A stretch of DNA of 64,000 nt from Haliclona indistincta (GCA_964017065.1 OZ024788.1:3922887-3986886); one strand, 5' to 3'; positions 21,406 to 31,746 are shown, numbered from the stretch's first letter. The notes: generated from the letters alone by a model not told the origin. A program made the numbers and translations.

Positions 21406-22259
21406 AGAGTAAATTATCTATATTCGGCCAACATGTATATTCGTACGCTATTGCCAGCAAAACCAACGCAGCTAAGACGGTGTCTGCCACAGCCAACTAT
21501 AGCCACTTGCATGTGTAGAAAACACAGCAACCGTTAGCTCCAGCGTCCTTCCTGAAGGCGACAACAAACAATAATAGACACGTGTACGAATTTCCCTAAA
21601 GATCGGTAGAATCTCTGTATTTTCGTTTCACCACTCGCTACGTCCAACGAAGTAGAGGAGCTGGCTAATTTAGTGCTGCTAGCATACACCCATCCTTGTG
21701 CTAAACGATGACCAGCAGAAGTAGCCGAACACTCTCCTTGAACACAAGAAAAACGCAACAACATCACCCCCGCTGACCCCTCAAAGATCGTCATCAACAA
21801 TACAGTAAAGTATTGTGCTTATGGAGACGTATTATTATAAATTTATTATGGCTCACAATACTTTACTGTATTGTTGATGACGATCTTTGAGGGGTCAGCG
21901 GGGGTGATGTTGTTGCGTTTTTCTTGTGTTCAAGGAGAGTGTTCGGCTACTTCTGCTGGTCATCGTTTAGCACAAGGATGGGTGTATGCTAGCAGCACTA
22001 AATTAGCCAGCTCCTCTACTTCGTTGGACGTAGCGAGTGGTGAAACGAAAATACAGAGATTCTACCGATCTTAGGGAAATTCGTGTGTCTATTATTGTTT
22101 GTTGTCGCCTTCAGGAAGGACGCTGGAGCTAACGGTTTGCTGTTTTCTACACATGCAAGTGGCTATAGTTTGCTGTGGCAGACACCGTCTTAGCTGCGTT
22201 GGTTTTGCTGGCAATAGCGTACGAATATACATGTTGGCCGAATATAGATAATTTACTCT
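21406..22259. repeat. 0.85-kb near-perfect palindrome
   Basis: Two arms of about 410 bp (21406 to about 21812 and about 21848 to 22259) are inverted copies around a spacer of about 35 bases containing GAGACGTATTATTATAA. Each arm holds the same 67-codon frame (21598-21800 minus and 21871-22074 plus). A single arm is at 5505-5955. The few differences between arms indicate a recent origin or gene conversion. Confidence 0.8.
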
Positions 22260-22342
22260 ATTGTAATGCTGGTGGAGGCTCACATATGCTTTTAATTTCA
22301 CACACGTACAATGCAGGTTGACTCATGCAATCAATATTAGAT

Positions 22343-22489
22343 ATGGCTGAAAGGACCCTGACACTATCAGAAGAAGATATTCCTGGTGCAATGTTAAATT
22401 GCAGACGTTTGGAAACATACACTGTTCCAGAATTGCGTTGGTGGCTACTTTGTAGAGGCATCTCTCCACAAGCATCATTGAAGAAATAA
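22343..22489 (+). pseudogene. SAP-like domain exon, probably transposon-derived
   Basis: The frame from the ATG at 22343 reads MAERTLTLSEEDIPGAML, then a short stretch, then VPELRWWLLCRGISPQ and ASLKK before a stop. The EL-x-x-WL-x-CRGI pattern resembles SAP-like DNA-binding segments at the start of transposon-linked proteins in early animals. Frame ends at the point where the domain should continue and no donor site is visible. Position inside a foldback supports a mobile origin. Confidence 0.4.
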
Positions 22490-22657
22490 TAGTTTTTATA
22501 GTTTTTTATAATGATCTTCTTTACAGAGCTATTACTCGGCCTTACTTTAGCTGCTACTCGCGATTTCAGTACCATGTGATAGCCTGATGATTCTAGTTTT
22601 ACTTAGTTGCGCTGTTTTAGAAGATACGGCCAGAACAGTGTAAGTTTGCAGCGCATA

Positions 22658-22841
22658 CAGCGCTTTGAATAGATCTTGCAACGCCACAGTCAAAGCGGAA
22701 GTAACACGTTTTCTTACGTTGACCAATCAATCACGCGCTTCAATTCTCTGATGCAGGCCCACACGTGACCAGCCGTGTTTGATTGGTCAACGTATTTCTT
22801 CCTCTTTCACTGTGGAGTTGCAAGATCTATTCAAAGCGCTG
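22658..22841. mobile_element. 184-bp MITE with TA duplication and in-window empty site
   Basis: Ends read CAGCGCTTTGAATAGATCTT and the reverse complement (about 33 bp), flanked by TA at 22656-22657 and 22842-22843. The inverted partner arm near 21205-21230 lacks the insert and has a single TA at the same place. It shares the core AGATCTTGCA with the MITE at 6980-7154. This fits the Tc1/mariner group. Confidence 0.85.
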
Positions 22842-22990
22842 TAAAAAACGCTCGAAATGTATGGCGATGGTTTAGAACTTGCTAGGAGGTGGGGCTTAAA
22901 CTACTCCGGATGCAAGTCTACGGGCAATAATTGAATGGGATACATTCTTTCGCTTTATAACGAAAAGGTCTATTCTAGTTCGCCCCTGAA

Positions 22991-23749
22991 ATGGCTGCTC
23001 AGCAACCTGCTGGTCCTGCTCTAGAAAGGCCATTATTTTCTAACTTTGGCTTTGTCATTTACAGAAAGGATATTGAAAATGCTGTTTCATTTTCCACCGC
23101 TCACCCTTGGGTCACTATTGCTGTGGCTGCAGTCTTGGTCTGTGTGACCATCCTCGCTATCATGGTGACTGCTGGAATGATCAAGTCTAATGATGTATTC
23201 TACATCATTTTAGTGCCAGTTGCTGTGGCAGGTATAATCTTTCTAACAATTGCTCTTGTGATGTACATAAAAGTCACAGCTGTTGTGCTAGTGTGTATCC
23301 TTGTTGGTGTTATGCTCGGTAGGGCGACAGTGACACAAAAGCCGTCTAATGAGCCAGAAACTTCACCCTCTCCACTGCCACAGCTTAATCCTAATGTACA
23401 CAATGAGTATGAAACAATTGCCCAGTCTGTCTGTACCAGTATGGCGATCAAAGGAGGATATCACGGCTGGACATTTGCAGTCAGAAGAAAGTGTGACGAT
23501 ATTACCAAACCCTGTGATGTGCTCTGCAGCCTTCAAGCTCTCCGTAATCTTGAGACTTACCCAGACCCAAGCAAGACTAAATGGACGTGCCTTGGAGCTG
23601 TCCATGTCTACGAAAGCCGTCCAGTCAGCCAGCCTAGCACAACCAAAAATCCGTCCATAGGCTTCAAGGTGTTCTGGTCAGAGTCTTATCATACAGGGCA
23701 ACATTGTGGTCCAAACCATTGCTGTTGTTTTGCAGCTGCATACATGTAG
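22991..23749 (+). CDS. Orphan membrane protein with Cys-rich C-terminal domain
   Basis: A single-exon frame of 252 aa. The first 36 residues are polar. Hydrophobic segments follow at about 36-62 and 67-108 (probably three helices in all, for example IAVAAVLVCVTILAIMV and AVVLVCILVGVML). A Pro/Ser/Glu-rich spacer leads into a C-terminal domain of about 110 residues with some ten cysteines, including KCDDITKPCDVLC, KWTCLGAVHVYE and HCGPNHCCC near the end. There is no cleavable signal. I do not recognise the family. The start codon follows the right arm of the foldback by about 30 bases, so its promoter may lie in repeat DNA. Length and even codon quality support a real gene. Confidence 0.55.
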   Translation: MAAQQPAGPALERPLFSNFGFVIYRKDIENAVSFSTAHPWVTIAVAAVLVCVTILAIMVTAGMIKSNDVFYIILVPVAVAGIIFLTIALVMYIKVTAVVLVCILVGVMLGRATVTQKPSNEPETSPSPLPQLNPNVHNEYETIAQSVCTSMAIKGGYHGWTFAVRRKCDDITKPCDVLCSLQALRNLETYPDPSKTKWTCLGAVHVYESRPVSQPSTTKNPSIGFKVFWSESYHTGQHCGPNHCCCFAAAYM

Positions 23750-24553
23750 TTAGACTATGACAAAGTCAATTATATTTTTGTGTGTGGTAGCTTGTAATAG
23801 GAATTATAATGACAGGGATGATGTTATCAGTAATAGTCTATAAAAAATTTAATAACTTTTTTTTAGAATGAAGAACAAGATTCATGTAAGGGTAGTCTCG
23901 TTTCAAATGCTGTAAATGAGCAAAGTGAGACTGCAGGCTCAACCTGTTTATCTGCAAACACAAGGCTCTGCTGGTCAGGTGGAACTTTCTTCATGCCCTG
24001 ACCTTCTGCTTCACAATCATATTAGAATCAGCTGAATCAACTCAAGAGTGAGGGTTTTAGAGGTAGTAATCTTGGTAAAAATCAGAGAACTTTTGAGACT
24101 GTGAACAGACAGGAAGCATTGACGAGTGCCACCCAACAACTATACTGCCGGAGGTCAACCACGCCCATCATGTTTAGTACCAGGGCATTTGGAGGTAGCT
24201 GCTGTAGCAAGCTTCTTGCAAGCTTAATTCCTTCGAAAAGGAAAACGACACAAAATGCCAGCGTCCTTGATCCCTGCATCCTGGAAAACTCTGATCTGAA
24301 TGAACAATCATGGGCGGGTAGGTGGGAGACAGAGAAGTGACGATGCACAACCCTATAGAATGACTACACTACCTACACCACCACTTTAAATACACTACCA
24401 TCCCACAATGACCTCATGCTACATCTAAATATATGCAAAGCGCAACTGCAACAATAATTATAGGTGCAATGTGCTGTAGACCATCTAGTGAGTCTAGTAT
24501 GTATACATCAGTATTTGTTGTATAATTTACTTTCTTTCTTGGTACTGCTGCAG
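23750..24553. other. No gene recognised
   Basis: The 3' flank of the membrane-protein gene and spacer. A 40-base match to the coding-like stretch at 4787-4985 lies at 24118-24160. Weak frames on both strands (24082-24348) have no recognised motif. Confidence 0.4.
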
Positions 24554-24821
24554 GGCAGTAGCTCCAGTGTCTGCTGGTATTATCTATTCTGTCTCACTGA
24601 CTAATGGTCTCGGCTTTCCTCTGAACTACAATCTCATCTTTATCATATTTGGTATCATCATGCTGGTAGTGATGGTGGCTTGCCTGCCCCAGACCATCAA
24701 CAAGCAGAAAGTAGTGAACAGTGATGAAGATATCGTAAGTAGAGAAACAGACGAACATGAGTTAGTAAACCAGAGACAAGAACAGAAACACTCATCAGTG
24801 ACGACATCACATAGAGTTTAG
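24554..24821 (+). pseudogene. ZIFL-like MFS transporter terminal exon, solitary copy
   Basis: It begins after a good acceptor (gctgcag at 24547-24553) and runs to a stop, with VAPVSAGIIYSVSLTNGLGF, the hydrophobic FIIFGIIMLVVMVACLPQ and the tail EHELVNQRQEQKHSS. The tail ends early (SHRV). The frame is open, but no other transporter exon is nearby upstream, so it is classed as a detached duplicate. It lies tail-to-tail with a CARD-like gene rather than a UBL-Death gene. Confidence 0.7.
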
Positions 24822-24915
24822 AAAACAATTTTTTATTGTAATTATAAATGAAAACACACTCAATAATATTATTCACAATCCATATGCACTGATGGGCGAG
24901 GTTCATAGATCCACC

Positions 24916-25766
24916 TCACAAGTGATCCCATTCTTCAGGGATTTCTCTCTCTGCATGAGACAGAGTAAAGTCAACAATTGCAACAGAAACAATAAAATCA
25001 TTCTGTAAAAGTTAGCATGCAAATGGTGGCTGCATGGCAATAGTGTTGTGAAGGAGCTTACCAAGTGCATCAATGAGATGTTCCACTGGTCCCCCTAACT
25101 TCTTCAAGACTTCGTTGATGAGCTTCTGTAAATTTTTAGGATCTTGTTTGATTGCATGGCGTATTTGCTTTAAAATCAAACCAGTACACAACTCGTCGTG
25201 CTTTGTTTTCGGATTGATAGCTACATCTTTGACGCTTTCAGGAATGATTAACTTTGCATAAGCAGCTGCAGCAACTCTGCTGATGCCCTGTTGTAGCATG
25301 CTAGCTAGGTCATCTTGAAAATCAGTGAACACCTCAGCATCAGGTTTGCCTTTGCGGCAAGCACTTTCTGTGTTTTTTTAAGGATGCAACAGGCAGCTGT
25401 CAAAACTCATGACTTACCAATTTTCTTTACAAGATGGCGGTATGCAAGTTCCTTGTTTAATATTGCGAGGAATTCCTTCATAATATACTCGGCCTGCTCG
25501 GGCTCTCTTTCCATCTTCTGTCCAATGTACAGGAGCAGATGTAAAGTTCCTTCTTGCTGCGAAATGGTATCTTTGACAACCACTTTATTCATCAACTGGC
25601 TGTCAATCAGTTTAGCTGCAAACGCGCTGGAGGCCACTCTATTGCACGATAACTCCATCGTCATCGCCAGCTTATCGTAATACTTGTCAAACACTTCTAC
25701 TGCAGTGCTTTGTTTTTTCGTGTCGACAGCCATTATAGCTTGTTTTTCCATGAAGGGAGACCGCAA
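24916..25766 (-). CDS. Two-domain CARD-like (death-fold) protein 1
   Basis: Exons at 25418-25766, 25062-25349 and 24916-24950 join in frame by GT-AG introns and end in IPEEWDHL. Domain 1 (exon 1) has MELSCNRVASSAFAAKLI, LHLLLYIGQKMER and ILNKELAYRHLVKKIG. Domain 2 (exon 2) has FQDDLASMLQQGISRVAAAA, LILKQIRHAIKQD and LKKLGGPVEHLIDALG. Both show the helix spacing of CARD or related death folds, which mediate homotypic assembly in cell death and immunity. No enzyme domain is present. The start is uncertain: ATG at 25766, 25751 or 25733. A paralogue with the same exon phases is at 61580-62367. The domain call is by pattern, and could be another all-helical fold. Confidence 0.55.
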
Positions 25767-26329
25767 TGTTTACCGAGATAATGTTTTTATAATGACGTAA
25801 TAGGTTGGGCTATGCGAATACATCTGAAGACAAAGAATATTAGCTAGATCTGATGAGGTGTACACTACAGTAGTAACACTAGTTTCCACAGATAGGGTAA
25901 GTCTGATAGAACATGTATGCGTGAAATACTTCTTTACTCATTCAGTTTATTATAGTGATTATTCACATCAGAATAATCATATCGGAGTCCTTCTGCTGCT
26001 TCATTTTTCCACTTTCCTCTATGCCCATGCATGGTACTATAGTGCGAAACACAAAAAATATTACTTGTTCCGCATCACAACATATCTAATGCTGCATTCT
26101 TGTTTTGCAAATGACCTGAAGCTATGTACTTTTTACTACTACTTTCTACTTGAATGTTTTGAAAATGAGCTTTCCTTCCTTATGTTCAAATTCAAAATCA
26201 GCTGTAACCAGTGACCAATACTTTTAACATGTTGTTCTTCAGTCCAGGCTGTCCAGCGCAGTTAATTCATCTTTTACATCATCTGCACGTACATCAGTAT
26301 TTTATTTACTTTCTTTCATGGTACTGCTG
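25767..26329. other. No gene recognised
   Basis: AT-rich stretch. The open frame at 25858-26214 is rich in aromatic residues and looks non-coding. Confidence 0.4.
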
Positions 26330-26590
26330 CAGGACAGTAGCCCCAGTGCTCACTGACTAATGGTTCTGAACTACAATCTCATCTTTATCATAAACTATTT
26401 AATTGGTATCTTCATGCTGGTAGTGATAATGGTACGTGATGGTGGCTTGCCTGCCTCAGACCATCAACAAGCAGAACGTAGCTTATAGTGAACGAAGATG
26501 AAGATATCATCAGTAGAGAAACAGAGTTAGTATAAACCTGAGACAAGAACAGAAACACTCATCAGTGACGACACATGATGAAGTTTAAAA
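26330..26590 (+). pseudogene. ZIFL-like MFS terminal exon, degraded copy
   Basis: Alignment to the other copies shows GCAGGACAGTAGCCCCAGTG, then a gap, then TACAATCTCATCTTTATCAT, GACCATCAACAAGCAGAA and CACTCATCAGTGACGACA. Several small insertions and a deletion destroy the frame. It is about 80 bases from, and tail-to-tail with, the next UBL-Death locus. Confidence 0.75.
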
Positions 26591-26667
26591 GTAATCAATA
26601 ACAAAAATTATGAAAAATAAATATAAATGAGAAAATATTCCACACGGCTACAATGTCATGTACAACG

Positions 26668-27813
26668 TCAACAAAATTGTTGTGAGATTTTCTTAGCTAG
26701 TACTGGTTCATTAACAGAGGGTGACTTCAACACTTTGACAACGGTGTCCCAACAGAACGGTCGCTGAGGGGTGGGGTTCTTCTGCCAGTGATCAAATACT
26801 TCAGCAAAGCATTCTTGCAGATTTCCATGTTTCTTGGCTACAATCGGGCGAATGATGGACATTGGTAGGTCTAGTTGAATACCCACCATCTGCCACTTGT
26901 CAGGAATGGCTGCTGCTACATTCTCCATAAAAAGACGCAATGACAGATTATGTTCTGGAAGACAATGCGGATCAAGTGAAGATTTTTGTTGACCATGACT
27001 ACAAGGATTATATTTTATAGCAAGGGTACCAGTAGGAAGTTGTAGAGCAAATCTCATTTTTTCAGTAATATGACATGTTTCCACCCTCTGTTGAACTTTT
27101 GCGATGATTTGTTCGCCTGTGGTAGTGACAGAAATGTTAAAGGTGTCCTCGCGAACAGCAAGCATTATCATGGATTGATCAGTGATCTTGTAATCATTTA
27201 AGTACTGTCCATCTTCAAGAATTTTGTCTAAGTATGTCAGTAACTGCTGGTCAGGTAAAATCCCCTTCTTTCTCCAATCTTCTTTTTGACATTCTTAATG
27301 GAATCGGTTGGATCCATGTTCAAAGCGATTATCTTGCCAGCTATAGTCTTGACTAAAACCTGTATCTGACGAAGTATAAGGTGAAGAGTCGACTCTTTTT
27401 GGACGTTGTACTCACTCAAGGTATGATGATCAGCTGCTTGCCAGCAAAAATGATACGCTGGTGGTTTAGTGGGATACCCTCTTTTTCTTGAATTTTCTGT
27501 TTGACAACTTTGATAGTGTCAGCTGGATCTACTCTTACAATAATTGTCTTGCCAGTAAGGGTCTTGACAAAAACATTCATGCCGTTTTCTTGAATTACGA
27601 TTTGAAGAGCTGATTCTTCTTGAATGTTGTAGTGACTCAAAGTATGATCATCTTTAAGCTGCCTGCCATTAAAAATGAGACACAGTCTATCAGATGGAAT
27701 TTCCTCTACATTCTTGATTTTCATCTTAACATTCTTGATTGAATCTGTTGGGGCAACCTCAATGGTCATAGTGCTGCCAACTTTATTTTTTAGATGAATC
27801 TTTATTCTTCGAC
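26668..27813 (-). pseudogene. UBL-Death-domain gene, disrupted (locus F)
   Basis: Reading leftwards, a splice acceptor at 27814-27820 opens an exon with UBL1 ([17 protein letters not shown]...), UBL2 ([38 protein letters not shown]), UBL3 (IQVLVKTIAGKIIALNMD), the second-type linker (FNISVTTTGEQIIAKVQQRV) and the Death domain ([34 protein letters not shown]) ending ISQQFC. Frame changes lie near 27418 and 27270. With three UBLs this is the shortest locus and the only one in the family where I see a splice site ahead of the coding part. The upstream exon was not identified. Confidence 0.8.
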
Positions 27814-27820
27814 CTGTAAA

Positions 27821-28146
27821 ATGATAACAAAATTAAGAATGTGATAGACAATTAACAATAAACTCATGAGTTTGATCTTCTTTGCAGGGAAAGGACAGAC
27901 TACCATGCTATTTGCTGTAAGTACAGCTGCTTCATATCAACTAAAATCACTGAATGAATCAAAAGGTGTATGATTCAATATTCAAGAACAGTGACTTAGT
28001 CAATTATTTGCAGTTATTAACTACTCAAAAAATTAATCATCCATGTCAACACTGTGAAACAATATTTTTTCAAGTTGTGGCGAAGAAACTTAGTACAATA
28101 GGCATATAAGAGGGATTTCATGAAAAATTAATTGGAAAAGATATGG
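27821..28146. other. No gene recognised
   Basis: This should contain the 5' end of locus F, but I could not identify an exon. It is AT-rich. Confidence 0.35.
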
Positions 28147-28153
28147 CAGAGAT

Positions 28154-28410
28154 CAAGAGTTCATTACGTAAGAGTATGCAACTGTCAATATACCCCCTAG
28201 GACGGCGGTGGACATTTTCTACGTCACAAGTTTACACAGCAGAAAGCATTGTGGCTGCTATGCTAATGATATTCACCGTTGTGTAATGATATTCACAACT
28301 GTAGTAATGATAATCATCACGTGTATAGGTAAACTTGTGACATAGAAAATGTCCAACACCGTCCTAGGGGGTATATTGACGGTTGCATACTCTTAGGTAA
28401 TGAACTCTTG
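28154..28410. mobile_element. 257-bp MITE, CAAG ends, 7-bp duplication
   Basis: Ends read CAAGAGTTCATTACGTAAGA and the inverse, with inverted repeats of about 80 bp. The flanks are cagagat at 28147-28153 and 28411-28417. The arms contain GCAACTGTCAATATACCCCC and TAGGACGG. The same plan, with the related words GCAACCGTCAATCACTC and TAGGATAG, is seen in the element at 29708-30310. A 7-bp duplication is unusual; Dada elements are reported with 6-7 bp, but the superfamily is not established here. Confidence 0.75.
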
Positions 28411-28417
28411 CAGAGAT

Positions 28418-29700
28418 TCATTTCCAAAAGTACATGCTTTTTGATACAAGAAATGAAACAAACTGTTTTACAAAAATTAATTGCATGTAACATATCATAC
28501 AGATGGCAGATGCCACACTGTTCCCATAATTATTCCAGAAGCTCCCTTACATGAGTTTATTGATGTACAAAGCTTCTCACAACAATTATCACATAAGCCT
28601 TTAACTGCAAGTTCCTATGGTTTTCAAGGAGTTCTTGCTTCTCTCGTCTTGCTTGTCTTCCAGTTAGTTATAAACTAACACAGGTTTATTTGGTACACGT
28701 TTTCAATATACTGTTATCATAGATTGGCTTTGTTGACTGTATATAAGTACTATACAAGAAAGTAGTAGTGATCTCAATTAGCCTAGTACCTAGTCGTTAA
28801 TTAAATTAACGCCTAGTATCAAATGCACACGCATGTGCGAATAAAATGGGCGGGGACAGCTATAGCATGCCTTCGCATCGTGCCAGTACAGACATCTAAC
28901 CAACCGTGGATACTCGTAGCTACAGGATTGTATGTCAAGTTTGCTGCCAATTACGTCTTGTCGCTCTTTAGTATTCGAATTTCTTCGTCAGCGAAACTGA
29001 AGCACGAGGTCAGTGCACATGTCATAAACGTGAACAGAAAATATCCGGTATTCCTGGAATGTCGGGAAAATAATATTTTGCGCATGCGTATACATTTGAA
29101 ACTAGGCGCTCTATTTGGCACCGTGGTACTAGGCTATGATCTCATTGATTCATTGAAGTCCAGCCGTGCACAGTGAAACAGCCAACTATTCACGAACATA
29201 ATTCTCAACCCGGAATTAAATCCAGATTTTTCACCACATAATTATGGATACCATTTTTCTTGATTGAAGTGGGAGTCAACCAGGGTCAACAAATAATTAA
29301 TAAAACATGCTTCATATAAAAGGGTTGTTCATGTACTGCTACAGATGCTTCTGTAGAACGTACGTTTCTGACACGAGGCTCTTAATGGTTAAGTGGGTGG
29401 GTAAGTAAGAGCTATACAGCACTATTGATATTAAATTTTGTAAAATTTGCTAAAATTTAATTTTAATGAGCTGTTATGAACATGAATATGAATAGTTTAT
29501 TTGCATGAATCTCATTACAGTAGACCCTTGCTAATCCGAACACCTTGGTTACCCATACAGCACTTTTCAGTTAAGTTGTCAGAAGCAAGCACTCCAAGCA
29601 GACAGTGTCTAGCCGGCTTGTGGTATTGATACAGTTACACAATGTACCGCAAACTGACACATTTCAAATGTGTTGTTGACAGACAACCTAAATGCAAAGT
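28418..29700. other. No gene recognised
   Basis: The 117-codon frame at 28823-29176 has no recognised domain and an ordinary composition. TA followed by CAGTAGACCCTTGCTAATCC at about 29518-29540 looks like a pogo/Tigger-type transposon end, but no partner end was found. Confidence 0.35.
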
Positions 29701-29707
29701 GTTGTAT

Positions 29708-30310
29708 CAAGGGCGTATAGAGAAAGAGGGCATGCAACCGTCAATCACTCTGTAGGATAGCGAATATTAATTGTTACTAAAAATAAACATCAATTAAACT
29801 CCGTATACTTTTAGTATACAGTTCATACGTCAGAGCGTATGCGGACAGTGCTGAAATGGCTACTAGTGCAGGTACATCTGTATCTAAACGGCGGCGTAGT
29901 CACGTAGTGACAGTAGTAGCTGCTCGCCCTTGTCTGTGTCCGCTAGACGATTGCTTGTCGCTAAATGCGCGAGGGGAGGCACACTAGTCGCGCATTCTTC
30001 AAGCTGGAAATCTGAAATTCGTGAGACTGTCGCTGCCCGCTACTCTATAGCTTGCGTTTGGAAGAAAGCCAAGAGCAGCAGTGGATCGTTGTAGGAGAAC
30101 ACCGGCGTAAGACTGGTACCGCTGTGCCGGGACAGGCTGTATCTGCCGAGTATCTGCATGATCTGACTGAATAAGCGTCATTAGTTACCGCCTACTTTTT
30201 TCTACGTCAGCAATTGATGGGCGTAACTTCTAATTTTAGTAACAATTAATATTTCGCTATCCTACGGGAGTGATTGACGGTTGCATGCCCTCTTTCTCTA
30301 TACGCCCTTG
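29708..30310. mobile_element. 603-bp element, CAAG ends, 7-bp duplication
   Basis: Ends read CAAGGGCGTATAGAGAAAGA and the inverse; inverted repeats run about 70 bp (29708-29777 and 30240-30310). The flanks are gttgtat at 29701-29707 and 30311-30317. It shares the arm words GCAAC(C/T)GTCAAT with the 257-bp element at 28154. The core holds short frames (for example from an ATG at 29855 on the plus strand) without a recognised domain. Confidence 0.8.
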
Positions 30311-30611
30311 GTTGTATTTACTTGTATTGTTAACAAAAAAAAACACAGTTTTGCAATATGTTAGTTTGTGGTACATTCTATAAGCTGTATCAAGACAGCT
30401 AGACTCTGTCTGCTTGCTTCTGTCAACCTAACTGCAAAGCACTGTACTGTTCTGACTAGTGAAAACATACACTGGTGTAAAAGTTCAGCGAAATTCAGCA
30501 ACTGGGTAAAACAGCATAATAATAATGCAAATTTCATGTCAACAGCCAGCTTTGATATCTGGCATGCTGGAGGTATGACTAAAATTTCACTGCATACATG
30601 TACACACTTAC

Positions 30612-31726
30612 CCAAAACAGCTTCTCCACCAATGAAGATCTGTAGTATTCCTTCCTGCTGCAGAGTATCAGTAGCAGACAAGATTGCCTCTCTAAGAGCT
30701 GGTACAATGCTGACAGGACAGAGCCAGTGGACAGCAACACAGTCCTCAGTGATTACATGAAGGTGAAGGCAGCTCCCGGGAACCTTGAGGAGCTGACAGG
30801 TGAGCATCTTGAGATTTTCAAGTGTTCTTTTCATCCATTGATCTGAGAGTTTCATGGTGACAGGTTCTGCTGAACTAGAGATTAGCTCAAGAAGATGCTC
30901 TTTGCAATATTTCTTGTAATCATCAACAGTGGTCGTCTTCATAAAATCTTGAAGTTTCTTCTCATAGTTTGACAACAGTTGATCAGGCTTTGTTCTACAT
31001 GAACAAACAGCAATTATGTTGGTTATTTTACAATTGTTTCTCACCGCATATCATCTTCAGGAAGAATTTCAACTATGTTCTTCAAATACTTGACATTAAA
31101 AAGGGTGATAACTGTCTTTAAGTACTTGAAACCAGATCGAAAATCTACTAAATCTTCCTTGTCCAGCATGTTCTGGAGTGTGCTGATAAACTCGTCTTGT
31201 TGAGAGCTGTCACAGCTACGAAGCACTGCCAGAACAGTTGCTTCAAATTTAGCCAATAGAGCAGAGTAGGCAGTTTCAAGGTCAGTCAACTGATGAACTA
31301 CCATGAGATCATCAGGTAAGTATACTCGTGCTCCTACATATAAATTGTACATGTGTAATTGCAAAATGCAAACACATGATGGGCGTACCACGATGTGCTT
31401 ATGTATTTACCAGTGCTATCCTGCCTTAACATCAGAGAATTCTTCAGTCTTCGGAGATATTCGGCGATACTTTTCTGTCCACATTGACCAAGAATTGAAA
31501 GAAACGAGTCGAATTTCCCAGGATCGGCAATAACAGCTTTCTCCACGCACACGACAAAATTTTCAGCTTGTTTGCAAGCAGTGGGCTCTGCCTTGCAGTT
31601 CTCATGGTCACGTACTGTGATGAGTTCAGCAGCACGAGCCGCGGGTAGCACTGAGTCAACGCTGATCGTGTTGACAAGGTGATCGTAGGCACAACGCAGT
31701 GTCTTGAGCTCTGCAGAATCCTCCAT
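30612..31726 (-). CDS. CARD-containing protein with unidentified C-terminal region
   Basis: Exons at 31411-31726, 31045-31333 and 30612-30994 join in frame. Exon 1 from the ATG at 31724-31726 encodes a CARD-like domain: LKTLRCAYDHLVNTISVDSV, ARAAELITVRDHENC, QAENFVVCVEKAVI and KFDSFLSILGQC. Exon 2 is helical (LETAYSALLAKFEATVLAVL and FNVKYLKNIVEILP). Exon 3 has DQWMKRTLENLKMLTCQLL, CLHLHVITEDCVAVHWLCP and LQQEGILQIFIGGEAVLG. That last block resembles a C-terminal module I recall from death-fold proteins of sponges and cnidarians. A donor (GTAAGT) follows 30612, so a further exon exists, perhaps at 30460-30580, but its end is not resolved. Likely role: homotypic assembly in death or immune signalling, inferred from the CARD. 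Confidence 0.6.
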
Positions 31727-31746
31727 TTAAAAGGTGGGGTCAGCAA

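Larger units (their letters stand above)
21096..22961. repeat. Nested inverted repeat, outer arms about 210 bp
   Basis: Sequence 21096-21305 is repeated in inverted orientation at 22567-22961, with motifs such as GTTTAAGCCCCACCTCCTAG and ATCAGGCTATCACATGGTAC. The right arm is longer because a TA-flanked MITE has entered it. Inside lie the 0.85-kb palindrome and an exon with a SAP-like motif, so the whole may be one large foldback element of 1.9 kb. Confidence 0.65.

Noticed and set aside
25858..26214. 118-codon plus-strand frame
   Set aside because: Rich in Tyr, Phe and His with no domain or conservation; looks like AT-rich non-coding DNA.
27889..27918. Tiny plus-strand exon between TTTGCAG and GTAAGT with a GKGQTT word
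   Set aside because: Thirty bases with no in-frame neighbours; the P-loop-like word is likely chance.
29518..29545. pogo/Tigger transposon
   Set aside because: Only one end (TA then CAGTAGACCCTTGCTAATCC) is visible; no partner end or transposase was found, so no element is annotated.
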